Below are positions 1 to 8,515 of a stretch of DNA of 62,400 nt, one piece after another. The stretch comes from Actinomycetes bacterium (GTDB lineage Bacteria > Actinomycetota > Acidimicrobiia > Acidimicrobiales > Acidimicrobiaceae). Numbering within the stretch: the stretch's first letter is position 1; every line of letters starts with the position of its first letter. Made by a program: the position numbers and the translations under genes. The notes under the pieces were generated by a model that was given only the letters and a program-made list of their open reading frames with translations, made no database searches and was not told the origin of the DNA. The stretch is taken from positions 1 to 62,400 of the forward strand of contig JAJYZP010000007.1 of NCBI GenBank assembly GCA_021799875.1, read 5' to 3'.

Positions 1-1208
1 GCTGGAACGTGCAGTGCACAAAAGTCCGCAACTCACCTCCCACTGTTCGACCTCGACCCAAGGAAGTGGAACTCCGCCGACATCGAGCACGAATATAGGA
101 GAACTACGCGGTTGTGAGATCACGCCTTCCGTAGCAGTTTTCGCTACGCCGGACTGCTATCAAGAGCGAGCATTTAGGACACAAGCTCGGCGCCCGAAGA
201 ACTAGCCAACTGTACTGTGCGTTGAGGCCTTCCCCTTGAAACCCTGAGATTCACCGATCTCGGTTCCCATCCGAGCGGTTCGGACAAGCTCAAGACAGCC
301 GAGACGGAGTCCGCGTGCAGATGAACTCAGTGGTGCCGACGAGATGGTGAGAGACGAACGACCTATCCCGTCTCTGCCTGCCAGGATGGGTGAACAGAAG
401 AGCTTTGGGTTAGCACCGTGGGTTGCCCTCCACACCGCATAATTAATCTGTGATCGTGTTTCCTACACGGAGTACCCGCCAAAATCGGCACCCTATGCTG
501 GCCTATTCTTGCAACCTTGAAATTCGAAAACCCGACTTCTCCCAGGCCTGTGCCTCTCATCCTCTGAGTCGGACCAACCAGATAGCACCTGGAGACGGTC
601 GACTCCCGCTGATACATAGTTCGCCTTGGAGGCGCCACACGCTCAAGAATCCTTCATCCTCAACTTCGTTTCCTTGAAAGCCCAAGCTTCAAGACGTACC
701 AGCTACGACCGCTCCCCATCCGCTTGCCGAAGCGCCATCTCAACCCAATCTTCTTCAAGCTGCGACCCACGTCTCGATATCTCTCGAACCATACATGACA
801 GCCACACACGAGCTCGCACTGTATTCGCTACGAGTGCAGATCGATCACTCACCAAAACTCGAGTCGATAGCGAATGAAGTCGCAATACCGGCTTTCCTCA
901 CGGGTTGTTCGTTCGATCATCAAGTGAGCGGCGTGATGCACCGATCGTCACGGAGTGAGAGAGAACGGACCCGCAACCGGCCAACGAGAAAGACCGTCAG
1001 CCTCCACGGTACCCCTCGAAGAGAAAGTAATCGATGCTCGAGCAATCCAGCCTGGCGCTAAGAGGATACTGGGTACCGTCTGAGAATGTCTGCCCAACCC
1101 CCTGAAGCGATTATCTTTTCTTTCAAGCGGTGATCAGAGCCCATGAGTTTTTCAAGGTGATCATCTCAACGAATATCTTTCAATCGGCGACTTACCGGGA
1201 GTTCAATC
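1..1208. other. ORF-poor stretch at left edge
   Basis: No open frame here has a recognisable domain, a convincing ribosome site or protein-like composition; the short overlapping frames on both strands are rich in Ser, Arg and Thr, as in random sequence. Just before the first gene, a TTCAAG-GGTGATCA-like element occurs twice (about 1119-1136 and 1151-1163), possibly part of the control region of the DUF929-VKOR pair. Decayed coding sequence cannot be excluded. Confidence 0.5.
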
Positions 1209-2123
1209 GTGGCGAAGACATCATCCACCCCTTCTAGACGTTCGTCTCCTGCGTCTGCGAAAAGACGACCAGCGAGTTCAACGACACAGCGAGGGCCCCT
1301 CGCCGTCGGGATTGTGGTAGTTGCCATCGCAGCGATCATCACCGCTCTCGTGCTCATCAAAGTAAACGGCTCAACTTCATCGACAACGACCGTCGACCAA
1401 GCGGTTCCGGTATCGATCTTCAAAGCAGTCACTCACGTCCCAGCGACCGCTCTGGCCCAAGCAGGATACTCCTCTGCGATTCCACTCACGGAGAAGATCA
1501 CCGGAGCTCCCGCATCGCTCACGCAGGGAGGAAAGCCGGAGGTGCTCTTCATCGGTGCAGATTACTGCCCATTCTGCGCCGCAGAACGGTGGCCGCTCAT
1601 CTCAGCGCTCTCAAAGTTTGGAACGTTTTCGAACCTCCATCTCATGAAGTCATCGGCCTCCGACGCCTACGCAAATACCCACACCTTTACCTTCTACAAA
1701 AGTAGCTACACCAGCAAATACATATCGTTCGTTCCCGTAGAGTGGTCTACCAACCAAACGACCACATCGTCCAATAACTTTTCTGGGTACTCCATCTTGC
1801 AACCACCGTCGAAGGCACAGCTCAAACTCTTCACGAAGTACGATGCGGCTCCTTACACAACGACCACTGGCGCTATCCCGTTCATCGATTTTGGAAACAG
1901 ATACCTACAGATCGGTGCTAGCTACACGCCTCAAGTACTCTCTGGCTTGAACTGGACGACGATAGCTGGCGCCCTCTCTTTACCAACCTCCAGTGCGGGT
2001 CAGGCTATCGACCAAACCACGAACGTCATCATCGCAACCATCTGCAAGATGACTGGAGACCAGCCCGGCAATGTCTGCGGAACGCCGACGATCAAATCGA
2101 TAACTTCGCAGCTAGGGGGCTAG
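1209..2123 (+). CDS. Membrane-anchored DUF929-family thioredoxin-fold protein
   Basis: A 304-residue protein with a basic Ser/Thr-rich N-terminus, one membrane segment at about 31-51 and an extracytoplasmic domain. The domain carries a CPFC redox motif (C120, C123) in the context GADYCPFCAAERWPL, the hallmark of the DUF929 family. Two further cysteines lie near the C-terminus (in ATICKM and GNVCG) and could form a structural disulfide. The next gene, a VKOR homologue, starts 3 nt after its stop. VKOR proteins re-oxidise thioredoxin-fold partners, so this is probably the DsbA-like member of an envelope disulfide-forming pair. The family assignment is from the motif and its surroundings; the catalytic role is inferred. 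Confidence 0.85.
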   Translation: MAKTSSTPSRRSSPASAKRRPASSTTQRGPLAVGIVVVAIAAIITALVLIKVNGSTSSTTTVDQAVPVSIFKAVTHVPATALAQAGYSSAIPLTEKITGAPASLTQGGKPEVLFIGADYCPFCAAERWPLISALSKFGTFSNLHLMKSSASDAYANTHTFTFYKSSYTSKYISFVPVEWSTNQTTTSSNNFSGYSILQPPSKAQLKLFTKYDAAPYTTTTGAIPFIDFGNRYLQIGASYTPQVLSGLNWTTIAGALSLPTSSAGQAIDQTTNVIIATICKMTGDQPGNVCGTPTIKSITSQLGG

Positions 2124-2126
2124 AAG

Positions 2127-2588
2127 GTGCCGCCATGGGTGAAACGCTCGACGCTTCTACTCAGCGTCGCTGGCCTCGGAGTCTCGATCTACCTGACCGT
2201 AGCGCACTTCAATAGTCATATCACACTTGCCTGTCCCGCAACCTCGACGATCAACTGCGAGAAGGTGACGACCTCGCCCGAATCGTTCTTCTTCCACGTG
2301 CCGGTTGCCCTTCTTGGACTTCTGTTTTACGTGGTTATGGTTGGCACCAATCTCCCAATCTCTTGGAAAATCTCCAGTCTTGAGACACCAAGACTGCTCC
2401 TAGCCGGTGTCGGAGTCCTCTTCATACTCTGGTTGATCTACTCCGAGATCATTACCATTGGAGCAATCTGTCTTTGGTGTACCTCGGTTCACATCATTAC
2501 GTTGGCAAACTTTCTCGTCCTTCTCTACACCCGCATGACGTACTCAGCCCCAGATCCGCAAAGATCCGCTCTCACAAACCTGCACTAA
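2127..2588 (+). CDS. Vitamin K epoxide reductase (VKOR) family membrane protein
   Basis: A 153-residue membrane protein with about four hydrophobic segments. It has the full VKOR set: a loop cysteine pair (C36 and C44), a conserved Ser region (TSPES) and the quinone-side CxxC motif CLWC (C115, C118). Bacterial VKOR passes electrons from an oxidised partner protein to quinone and so replaces DsbB. The GTG start lies 3 nt after the stop of the DUF929 gene, so the two are very likely co-translated. Unlike mycobacterial VKOR there is no fused thioredoxin domain; the upstream gene supplies that function separately. The gene is convergent with the ABC permease that follows. Confidence 0.9.
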   Translation: MPPWVKRSTLLLSVAGLGVSIYLTVAHFNSHITLACPATSTINCEKVTTSPESFFFHVPVALLGLLFYVVMVGTNLPISWKISSLETPRLLLAGVGVLFILWLIYSEIITIGAICLWCTSVHIITLANFLVLLYTRMTYSAPDPQRSALTNLH

Positions 2589-2708
2589 ATCCCAAGGGTT
2601 CTCTTCTCGACAATCCGTTCCTACGATTTCGGTCACACAAAGCGACTACCAAGGTCCGTTACTGCGCGGCATCTCCAGAGTTCCTCCCTGGTCTCATGCG
2701 ACCGTGCT

Positions 2709-3521
2709 TCAGACCATGCGTCGAAAACGTCGCACCGAGAGCGGAACTACTATTGCCAAGATCGCTAACGACCATAGAACCGCCCGAAGCACAACGCCGG
2801 ACGTTGGCCCTCCAAGCGAGAGAGCCCGAACCGCATCAACGATAACCGATATGGGTTGGTTGCTAGCAAAGCCACGCAGCCAGGACGGCATTGACTGTAC
2901 CGGTACAAACGCTGACGACGCGAAGGTCAACGGAAAGAGCAGCGGAAAAGCCATGAGCTGTGCGGCCTCCGCGTTCGGAGCGATCATGCCGACTACCGAG
3001 AATCCCCACGACAGGGCATACGCAAAGAGCAGTAAGACTCCGACCGCTCCCACAAAGGCCAAAGGTGATGTGTGAACACGAAACCCGACGAGCGTCCCAA
3101 CGACGGTGATAATGATCACCACCAAGATGTTTCGACACAGGTCCGCAATCGTTCGTCCAGCGAGGACCGCCGAACGAGCCATAGGCAAGGAACGGAAACG
3201 TTCGATAAAACCTTTACGGAGATCTTCGGCCAACCCTACAGCGGTACCGATCGAACCAAATGCCACCGTTTGGACGAAAATTCCAGGTATGAGAAAATCA
3301 ACGTACGAGTGGCCGGGGACGGCGATCGCTCCGCCAAATACGTACCGAAAGAGAAGTACAAACATGACCGGCTGGATCGACGAAAAGTACAGGGTCTCAG
3401 GTACTCGAGCATAAGAGATCAGGTTTCGTTCCGCCACGACCAAGACATCGGTCAAGAACCTGCCGAGACTCCTCGTTGGCGAAGCAGCTTGGACCCCTGG
3501 CTCGAGTGCTTCATCAATCAT
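2709..3521 (-). CDS. ABC-2 type transporter permease (DrrB-like)
   Basis: Integral membrane subunit of an exporter, about 270 residues with roughly six hydrophobic segments and the ABC-2 central region (SYVDFLIPGIFVQTVAFGS, then FIERFRSLPMARSAVLAGR). This arrangement is typical of the daunorubicin-resistance DrrB group. I place the start at the ATG at 3521: it follows GGAGGTGGGCAGG and overlaps the stop of the ATPase gene in ATGATTGA, a classic coupled junction. A longer frame opens at 3587 but would overlap the ATPase gene by 74 nt. The substrate (drug, lipid or polysaccharide) cannot be told from the sequence. Confidence 0.88.
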   Translation of the reverse strand: MIDEALEPGVQAASPTRSLGRFLTDVLVVAERNLISYARVPETLYFSSIQPVMFVLLFRYVFGGAIAVPGHSYVDFLIPGIFVQTVAFGSIGTAVGLAEDLRKGFIERFRSLPMARSAVLAGRTIADLCRNILVVIIITVVGTLVGFRVHTSPLAFVGAVGVLLLFAYALSWGFSVVGMIAPNAEAAQLMAFPLLFPLTFASSAFVPVQSMPSWLRGFASNQPISVIVDAVRALSLGGPTSGVVLRAVLWSLAILAIVVPLSVRRFRRMV

Positions 3522-4482
3522 CCTGCCCACCTCCACTACTCCTTGAGCCACTCGATCTTCCGGTGAGAGAGAGGAAAACATCGTCAAGACTTGGGTCTCG
3601 AAGCGTTAGGTGTCGTACGACCACGTTGTTGTCGTCAAGGAAGACCAGGAGCTCTTTCAATTCGCGCGGCCCGCCCTCCAGGGAGATCTCTAACTTGCCA
3701 TCCACCTCCATGGCCCGGCTTGTAAGACCGGCCTCTACCAGACTCACCACCTTTGCCATCTCGGTCGGGTCCAAGAGCTCTATCTCAGCCACAGAGCTGC
3801 CTAAACTTGCTTTCAGCTCCTTCGGTGTTCCGCTCGCTATGACACGCCCCTTGTCGACGACTGCAATTCGACTCGCCAACCGATCTGCTTCCTCGAGGTA
3901 CTGAGTGGTGAGCAACACGGTCGTGCCACTACGCACGAGATCCTCTACCATCTTCCAAAGCTCCTGACGAGAATAAGGATCAAGACCCGTTGTTGGCTCA
4001 TCGAGAAAGAGGACTGGTGGGCGATGTACCAGAGCAGCAGCGAGATCGAGCCGCCGACGCATCCCTCCCGAATAGGTCTTCAAGGGACGCTTCCCAACGT
4101 GGTCGAGCTCAAATGCCACTAGCAACTGACTTGCTCGGGACGTCGCCTCCGCGCGCGAGAGCTGCGTCAATTGACCGATCATGCGCAGATTTTCGAGTCC
4201 GGTAAGGTTCTCGTCCACTGCAGCGAACTGACCCGCTAAACCAATATTGGCACGAACCCAACGAGCATCTCGCTGAACATCCCTCCCTAGAACCCGAGCC
4301 CGACCCTGGTCCGGTTGAGTCACCGTGGTGAGAATTCGAACCGCAGTCGTCTTTCCTGCACCGTTCGGACCCAAAAGCCCAAAAACAGTACCAGCTTCAA
4401 CCACAAGAGATAGTCCATCTAAGGCTCGAACACCGCCTTTAAAGACCTTAATGAGCTCGTCCGCCTCAATTGCGTTGGTCAG
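3514..4482 (-). CDS. ABC transporter ATP-binding protein (DrrA-like), probable CTG start
   Basis: ATPase partner of the DrrB-like permease. It has Walker A GPNGAGKTT, an ABC signature region TYSGGMRRRLDLAAALV, Walker B PPVLFLDEPTTGLDP and a DrrA-type C-terminal extension. The first usual start codon (GTG 4404) would leave only about ten residues before Walker A and delete the first beta strands. The open frame continues upstream through AIEADELIKVFKGGVRALDG, the normal N-terminus of this family. It contains no ATG, GTG or TTG before an in-frame stop, but has a CTG at 4482 preceded by AGAGGG. That CTG overlaps the stop of a tiny upstream GTG frame, MTKEGQR. A non-canonical start is therefore likely; a sequencing error is the alternative. 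Confidence 0.85.
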   Translation of the reverse strand: MTNAIEADELIKVFKGGVRALDGLSLVVEAGTVFGLLGPNGAGKTTAVRILTTVTQPDQGRARVLGRDVQRDARWVRANIGLAGQFAAVDENLTGLENLRMIGQLTQLSRAEATSRASQLLVAFELDHVGKRPLKTYSGGMRRRLDLAAALVHRPPVLFLDEPTTGLDPYSRQELWKMVEDLVRSGTTVLLTTQYLEEADRLASRIAVVDKGRVIASGTPKELKASLGSSVAEIELLDPTEMAKVVSLVEAGLTSRAMEVDGKLEISLEGGPRELKELLVFLDDNNVVVRHLTLRDPSLDDVFLSLTGRSSGSRSSGGGQDD

Positions 4483-4736
4483 CGCTGACCCTCTTTCGTC
4501 ACGATGTCACTGGCCTCCCCAGCGCACCGCTGAAGGACGGAGTGACCTTCAGACCAGCCTAGAACGTCGGGAATGGCGAACTTTTCTATTTCGATATTAT
4601 CGGTACTGCTTGCGTCTCAACTACGCCTCCAGCTGAGACGCCCTACCATCCACCGAAGAACAGACTCCAGAGTTCAATCGAGGTAGAGCACTGAGACTCG
4701 TACGAGACTGAGCAGGCTCAGCTCCCGAGCTAGCGG
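4483..4736. other. Short intergenic region between ABC ATPase and WhiB gene
   Basis: Both flanking genes are on the minus strand. The only item of note is a seven-codon minus-strand frame (GTG at about 4503) whose TGA overlaps the proposed CTG start of the ATPase gene. I see no strong terminator and no other coding frame. Confidence 0.4.
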
Positions 4737-5030
4737 CTACGACGCGTTGCGAGATGCGCTCTGAGGTTGCGCCTGCCGGAGAAGAGTTCTTCGTTCGAGC
4801 TCCGTCGTTCCGCCCCATACGCCAGACATCTCTTCATGGCTGATCGCCCAAGCAAGACACTCCGCTCGCACCGAGCATCGGGCACAGACTCGTTTAGCCT
4901 GCAGCTCCCGCTGACGTTTCTCAGGCCGAGTCTCACGCTCAAGCGGTCGTGCAGGATAGAAGAGATATCCGTGCGTTCCCTTGCAAGCAGCGTCTTCCCG
5001 CCATCTTTCGTTGCTCATCACGTCCTGCAT
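4737..5030 (-). CDS. WhiB-family iron-sulfur transcriptional regulator (WhiB4/WblA-like)
   Basis: A 97-residue WhiB protein. The four cluster cysteines are present (C16, C49, C52, C58, the last three as CARCSVRAEC), followed by the GVWGG turn and a basic C-terminal tail for DNA binding. I prefer the ATG at 5030, preceded by AAGGGGAG; the open frame reaches 5087. WhiB proteins bind a [4Fe-4S] cluster and respond to oxygen, nitric oxide or redox state. It is divergent from two ArsA/Get3-like ATPase genes; in mycobacteria and streptomycetes such a pair neighbours whiB4/wblA, so it is most likely that paralogue. Subgroup assignment rests on context. Confidence 0.92.
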   Translation of the reverse strand: MQDVMSNERWREDAACKGTHGYLFYPARPLERETRPEKRQRELQAKRVCARCSVRAECLAWAISHEEMSGVWGGTTELERRTLLRQAQPQSASRNAS

Positions 5031-5188
5031 GAACTCCCCTTCACACGTCAGCGTCGTCTTGAGCCTGTCTGTGCACTCGTTAGTCACCAGTGTGCCACCT
5101 GCAGTTAACCATATTCCACGTTGCCGCTGAACACAAGGGGTAGAGGTCCAAAGTTGCGGGTTAATGAAAACTCAGCCGACTGACTAAC

Positions 5189-6184
5189 GTGACAGGGGTG
5201 CGACAAGGTACCGCAAGGAGGCTCCTAGCAGAGTTGGCAGGTGACCCAAAGGTCATCTTCGTCACAGGCAAGGGAGGAGTAGGCAAGACGACCGTCACGA
5301 GACTGCTGACCGCCCTCGGAGAGGCTGCAGGACTCCGCTGCGCAGCAGTTCATCTCGGTGAATTTACAGGAATCGAAATTTCAAGTGAGGACGACCTCGT
5401 TCTCGACGAAGTGAGCGACGTGGAGCCGGAGGCAAGCACAGAGGAACCGGTCCCTCAATCGCCAACGGCTCAAAATCGAGAGATCCGAATCGATCCCGCT
5501 GATGCCCTCATCGACTACCTCAACGACCACGGTTTCGGCAAGCTCGCTTCAAGACTCATAGCGACCGGCGTAGTCGGGGTGATTGCGACCGCTATCCCAG
5601 GCATCAAGGACCTTCTACTACTCGGCAAGATCAAACAGCTCGAGCAATCGAACGACTACGACCTCCTGGTCGTCGACGCACCAGCGACAGGGCACACGCT
5701 CTCTTTCCTTACATCGCCCGAAGGTCTGAGGGACATCGCAAAGGTTGGTCCTCTCCGCAAGCAGTCTGAGGACGTTCTCGCCATGTTGGCCGACGAGAGC
5801 CGCAGCGGATGTGTTATCGTCACGATAGCAGAGGAATCCCCTATCGACGAGGCGCTCGAGTCCGTCACGGTGCTCGGTGAGAGGACCAGAATTCACGTCA
5901 CCTCGATCGTCATCAACCAGGTACTCGCACCCCTGAGCTCCAACCATGACGCGCCGGAACGGGAGACGACTGAATCTGAGACATCTGATCCGGTTGACCT
6001 TGCTTGGCGATTCCGCCGTAATCTGCAGGAACGGCAAACCGAGCAGCTCATGCGACTCAAGGAGACCTACAGCGGTACGACCGTAGCCTTGCCGCTCCTA
6101 CCACTCACAACCGTTCACTCTTCCCTCGTTGACCAACTCCTAGAACAGCTTGAGGTGCAGATGGACCTCGAGGTAGAGTCATGA
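5189..6184 (+). CDS. ArsA/Get3-like ATPase, first of pair
   Basis: A 331-residue P-loop ATPase of the anion-transporter/Get3 group. The deviant Walker A motif GKGGVGKTT keeps the signature lysine that contacts the partner subunit. It also has DAPATGHTLSFL (switch and Walker B region) and a Get3-like C-terminal half. An acidic insertion at about residues 65-105 follows the first beta-alpha unit. It lies in one operon with a second ArsA-like gene and is divergent from a WhiB gene. In Mycobacterium tuberculosis the equivalent pair, Rv3679-Rv3680, has been described as a bacterial guided-entry-of-tail-proteins-like complex. Arsenite export is unlikely: no arsB, arsR or metal-binding cysteine triad is visible. 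The start is GTG. Confidence 0.85.
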   Translation: MTGVRQGTARRLLAELAGDPKVIFVTGKGGVGKTTVTRLLTALGEAAGLRCAAVHLGEFTGIEISSEDDLVLDEVSDVEPEASTEEPVPQSPTAQNREIRIDPADALIDYLNDHGFGKLASRLIATGVVGVIATAIPGIKDLLLLGKIKQLEQSNDYDLLVVDAPATGHTLSFLTSPEGLRDIAKVGPLRKQSEDVLAMLADESRSGCVIVTIAEESPIDEALESVTVLGERTRIHVTSIVINQVLAPLSSNHDAPERETTESETSDPVDLAWRFRRNLQERQTEQLMRLKETYSGTTVALPLLPLTTVHSSLVDQLLEQLEVQMDLEVES

Positions 6185-6229
6185 GTCGATCACTTTCGAC
6201 TTCAGGTAGCGCAAGACCCTACATCGGAA

Positions 6230-7408
6230 ATGGCTCGTGAAATGACCGAACAGCTCCCTAGCAGCTCTGAGGATACAAGCCTTGAAAAGCTCTTGCATCA
6301 ACGATCAACGATCATCTGCATCGGTCCCGGTGGTGTCGGAAAGACAACGAGCTCGGCAGCGTTGGGAGCAGGTCTGGCCAAGATGGGGCGGTCAGTCTGT
6401 GTGGTAACCTTCGACCCGGCTCGTCGACTCGCCTCGGCTCTTGGCAGGACGTCCCTCCCACACGAACCTACGCTCATTACCGATGAATCTTTCTCTGGCA
6501 GCTTGTGGGCCTGCATGCTCGACGCTACCGTCACCTTCGACGCCATGGTCTTGAACTACGCAGAGACCGAGGAACAGGCAGAACGCATCTTCGCCAACCG
6601 CATCTATCGGAACCTTGTGACTAACCTTTCGGGAACGCAGGAGTACATGGCGCTCGAGCGGCTCTGGGAGCTTCACAGTGACCCTCGTTTCGACATCATC
6701 GTTATCGACACGCCTCCCTCTGCAGGAGCGCTCGATCTCATCAATGCCCCCAGACACCTCGTGAGCTTCCTCGATAATCGTCTCTTCAAGCTCATCGTGA
6801 AACCAGTACCGCTCTATCTCAGACCCGTATCGCTCGCCGCTAGAACACTCCTGAAGTCGATCTCGAAGGTCGTTGGGTCAGAGGTAGTATCTGACGCTCT
6901 CGACTTCTTTCACGAGTTCTCCGGAATCGAAGAGGGTATGAAAGCGCGCGCGCAGCAGGTCGAGGAGCTCCTACAGAGTGCCTCTACCGGATTCGTTGCC
7001 GTGACCTCTCCACGAGTCAGCGCCCTAAGGGAGTCACAAGAGATCATTCGACGCCTCCACGGATCCCAATACGACCCACTTGGGCTTATCGTCAATCGGA
7101 TGACTCCCGAGTTTCCTTTGACGCTCGAGCACGTACCCAACGAACCACCGACATCGGTCGAACCTGCGCTCTGGAGCCTCATGCAGGAGAATCTCCATCT
7201 CCTACGCCAGCTTAGAGAGATCGAAATCAGAAATCTCGCGACATACCTCGCTCAGGGTCCAAGCCTCCCACTGCTCCTGATTGACACGCTCGCAACCGAT
7301 CTCACGTCCCTCGACGAGCTCGTCAAGCTTGGGGAGACCATGCTCTTCTCAACGCTCGATCGTGCCAACTTCGCATCTGACGAAGATTCGAGTACGATCG
7401 AGTCGTGA
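6230..7408 (+). CDS. ArsA/Get3-like ATPase, second of pair, lacking the signature lysine
   Basis: A 392-residue ArsA-type ATPase. Its P-loop reads GPGGVGKTT, so the signature lysine of the deviant Walker A (GKGGVGKT in the upstream partner) is replaced by proline. Other motifs are intact: VIDTPPSAGALDLINAPRHL for the Walker B/switch region, and a helical client-binding region in the second half. Loss of the lysine in one member suggests an asymmetric heterodimer with the product of the gene 45 nt upstream. The next gene starts within its stop codon (GTGA overlap), so the receiver protein is co-translated. The client proteins are unknown; tail-anchored or other membrane proteins are the family-based guess. 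Confidence 0.85.
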   Translation: MAREMTEQLPSSSEDTSLEKLLHQRSTIICIGPGGVGKTTSSAALGAGLAKMGRSVCVVTFDPARRLASALGRTSLPHEPTLITDESFSGSLWACMLDATVTFDAMVLNYAETEEQAERIFANRIYRNLVTNLSGTQEYMALERLWELHSDPRFDIIVIDTPPSAGALDLINAPRHLVSFLDNRLFKLIVKPVPLYLRPVSLAARTLLKSISKVVGSEVVSDALDFFHEFSGIEEGMKARAQQVEELLQSASTGFVAVTSPRVSALRESQEIIRRLHGSQYDPLGLIVNRMTPEFPLTLEHVPNEPPTSVEPALWSLMQENLHLLRQLREIEIRNLATYLAQGPSLPLLLIDTLATDLTSLDELVKLGETMLFSTLDRANFASDEDSSTIES

Positions 7409-7839
7409 TCAAAATACTCATCGTCTCCGACTCTGAAGAATTTCGTCGTTCGGTTTCATCGGCACTTGGGCCCATGTCACTGCAGATCATCGAGGTAGAT
7501 GACGGTCGGAAATCTCGCGAGGTCGTTCGACACGAAGAGCCCGACGTAGTAATCCTCGATATGCAGATCGGAAGCATGGGTGGAATTGCGGTCTGCATGG
7601 ACATTCGCCTAGAGGAATCGGGGGGGCGCATCGGACCAACGAAGGTCCTTGTTGTCGTTGACCGGCGTGCCGACGTTTTCCTTGCAAAACGATCTGGAGC
7701 CGACGGCTACATCGTCCGACCCATCAACCCAATGCGACTTCGACAGGCCTTGAAGACCGTCTTGAACGGGAATCCATACCACGACGAAACAGGTCGGCCA
7801 TACGATCGAGCCGTTTCAAACGACGAGATTGCACTCTAG
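7405..7839 (+). CDS. Stand-alone receiver-domain protein, degenerate active site
   Basis: A 144-residue single-domain response regulator with no output domain. The phospho-acceptor aspartate is kept (D52 in VVILDMQIGSMGG), with an acidic residue after beta-1 (D9). The usual Thr/Ser after beta-4 is replaced (KVLVVVDRR), and the invariant Lys before Pro is Arg (YIVRPINP). It may therefore be phosphorylated poorly or act constitutively as a protein-interaction module. Its GTG start overlaps the stop of the second ArsA-like ATPase by four bases, so it is translationally coupled to the Get3-like pair. No histidine kinase is nearby. Confidence 0.82.
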   Translation: MIKILIVSDSEEFRRSVSSALGPMSLQIIEVDDGRKSREVVRHEEPDVVILDMQIGSMGGIAVCMDIRLEESGGRIGPTKVLVVVDRRADVFLAKRSGADGYIVRPINPMRLRQALKTVLNGNPYHDETGRPYDRAVSNDEIAL

Positions 7840-7859
7840 TATCGATATGCTCTAGAGCA

Positions 7860-7933
7860 CGGGAAGTAGCGCAGCTTGGCAGCGCGCAGCGTTCGGGACG
7901 CTGAGGCCGCGGGTTCAAATCCCGCCTTCCCGA
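7860..7933 (+). tRNA. tRNA-Pro (anticodon CGG)
   Basis: A full cloverleaf can be drawn: acceptor arm CGGGAAG pairs with CTTCCCG, D-arm AGCGCAGCTTGGCAGCGC, anticodon arm CAGCG-TTCGGGA-CGCTG with anticodon CGG, T-arm GCGGGTTCAAATCCCGC, and discriminator A. CCA is not encoded. It lies about 20 nt after the receiver gene on the same strand. A gene-poor stretch follows, but I found no repeat of its 3' end that would mark an integrated element. Confidence 0.96.
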
Positions 7934-8515
7934 CTGATGGAAGTGCTGGTCATTGTGGTCTCAGACCCATCACACGACGCATCCATTGGCCGAGCACCAG
8001 CCACCTGTTGCATGACTCGATCCGCTAGCCGTTCAGCCTCGGTGTGTCTAGACATAGAGAGACAGGTTCAGAGGCAGGTCGAAACCGTTTGCCAGTCCAC
8101 ACGCCTTCGACGACCAGAGCGATGGAGTTGCACACGCCGTGAGAGGTGGTGGCCACCCGAGCTAGAGTGGGCGACCACCGATTTGGGGGCTAGGCGCGCC
8201 CGCGGCCGAAGGCAACGCGTCCACGGCCGGGGATAACGGTGACCAGTATCCACGGTTCGAGACCGTCGGCACACTCGCCTCGATGCAGATGGCAACCAAT
8301 CCGGACCGACGTCAGCCACGAAACGATCTGAGTCACCGGCTTGACGACGTAACGCTCCTGGTGTTCGAAGGTACAAAGATGGAGGTCGGAACCTAATCCG
8401 GTCTCAGCCTAGCGGCGCTCGTCGCTCCTGATGGAGCGAGCATCGCCGGGGACGGCATCGAGGCCTCTGGCTAGCTCCACCTAAGTTGGCGAGCAAAGTC
8501 TGATGGCCCTGTTGG
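7934..8515. other. ORF-poor stretch downstream of tRNA-Pro
   Basis: No credible coding frame. Around 8080-8260 the base composition becomes visibly more GC-rich than the surroundings (for example near 8188-8205), which may mark old foreign or decayed sequence. An imperfect hairpin (GCTCC-TGAT-GGAGC core plus outer GGCG/CGCC pairs) lies at about 8412-8447 and has no T-run. Confidence 0.4.

Noticed and set aside
3072-3566. Plus-strand frames opposite the ABC permease
   Set aside because: Charged, low-complexity antisense translations of a clear membrane-protein gene.
5189-7408. Arsenite export (ars) system
   Set aside because: No arsB, arsR, arsC or arsD and no metal-binding cysteines; WhiB context fits the Get3-like pair instead.
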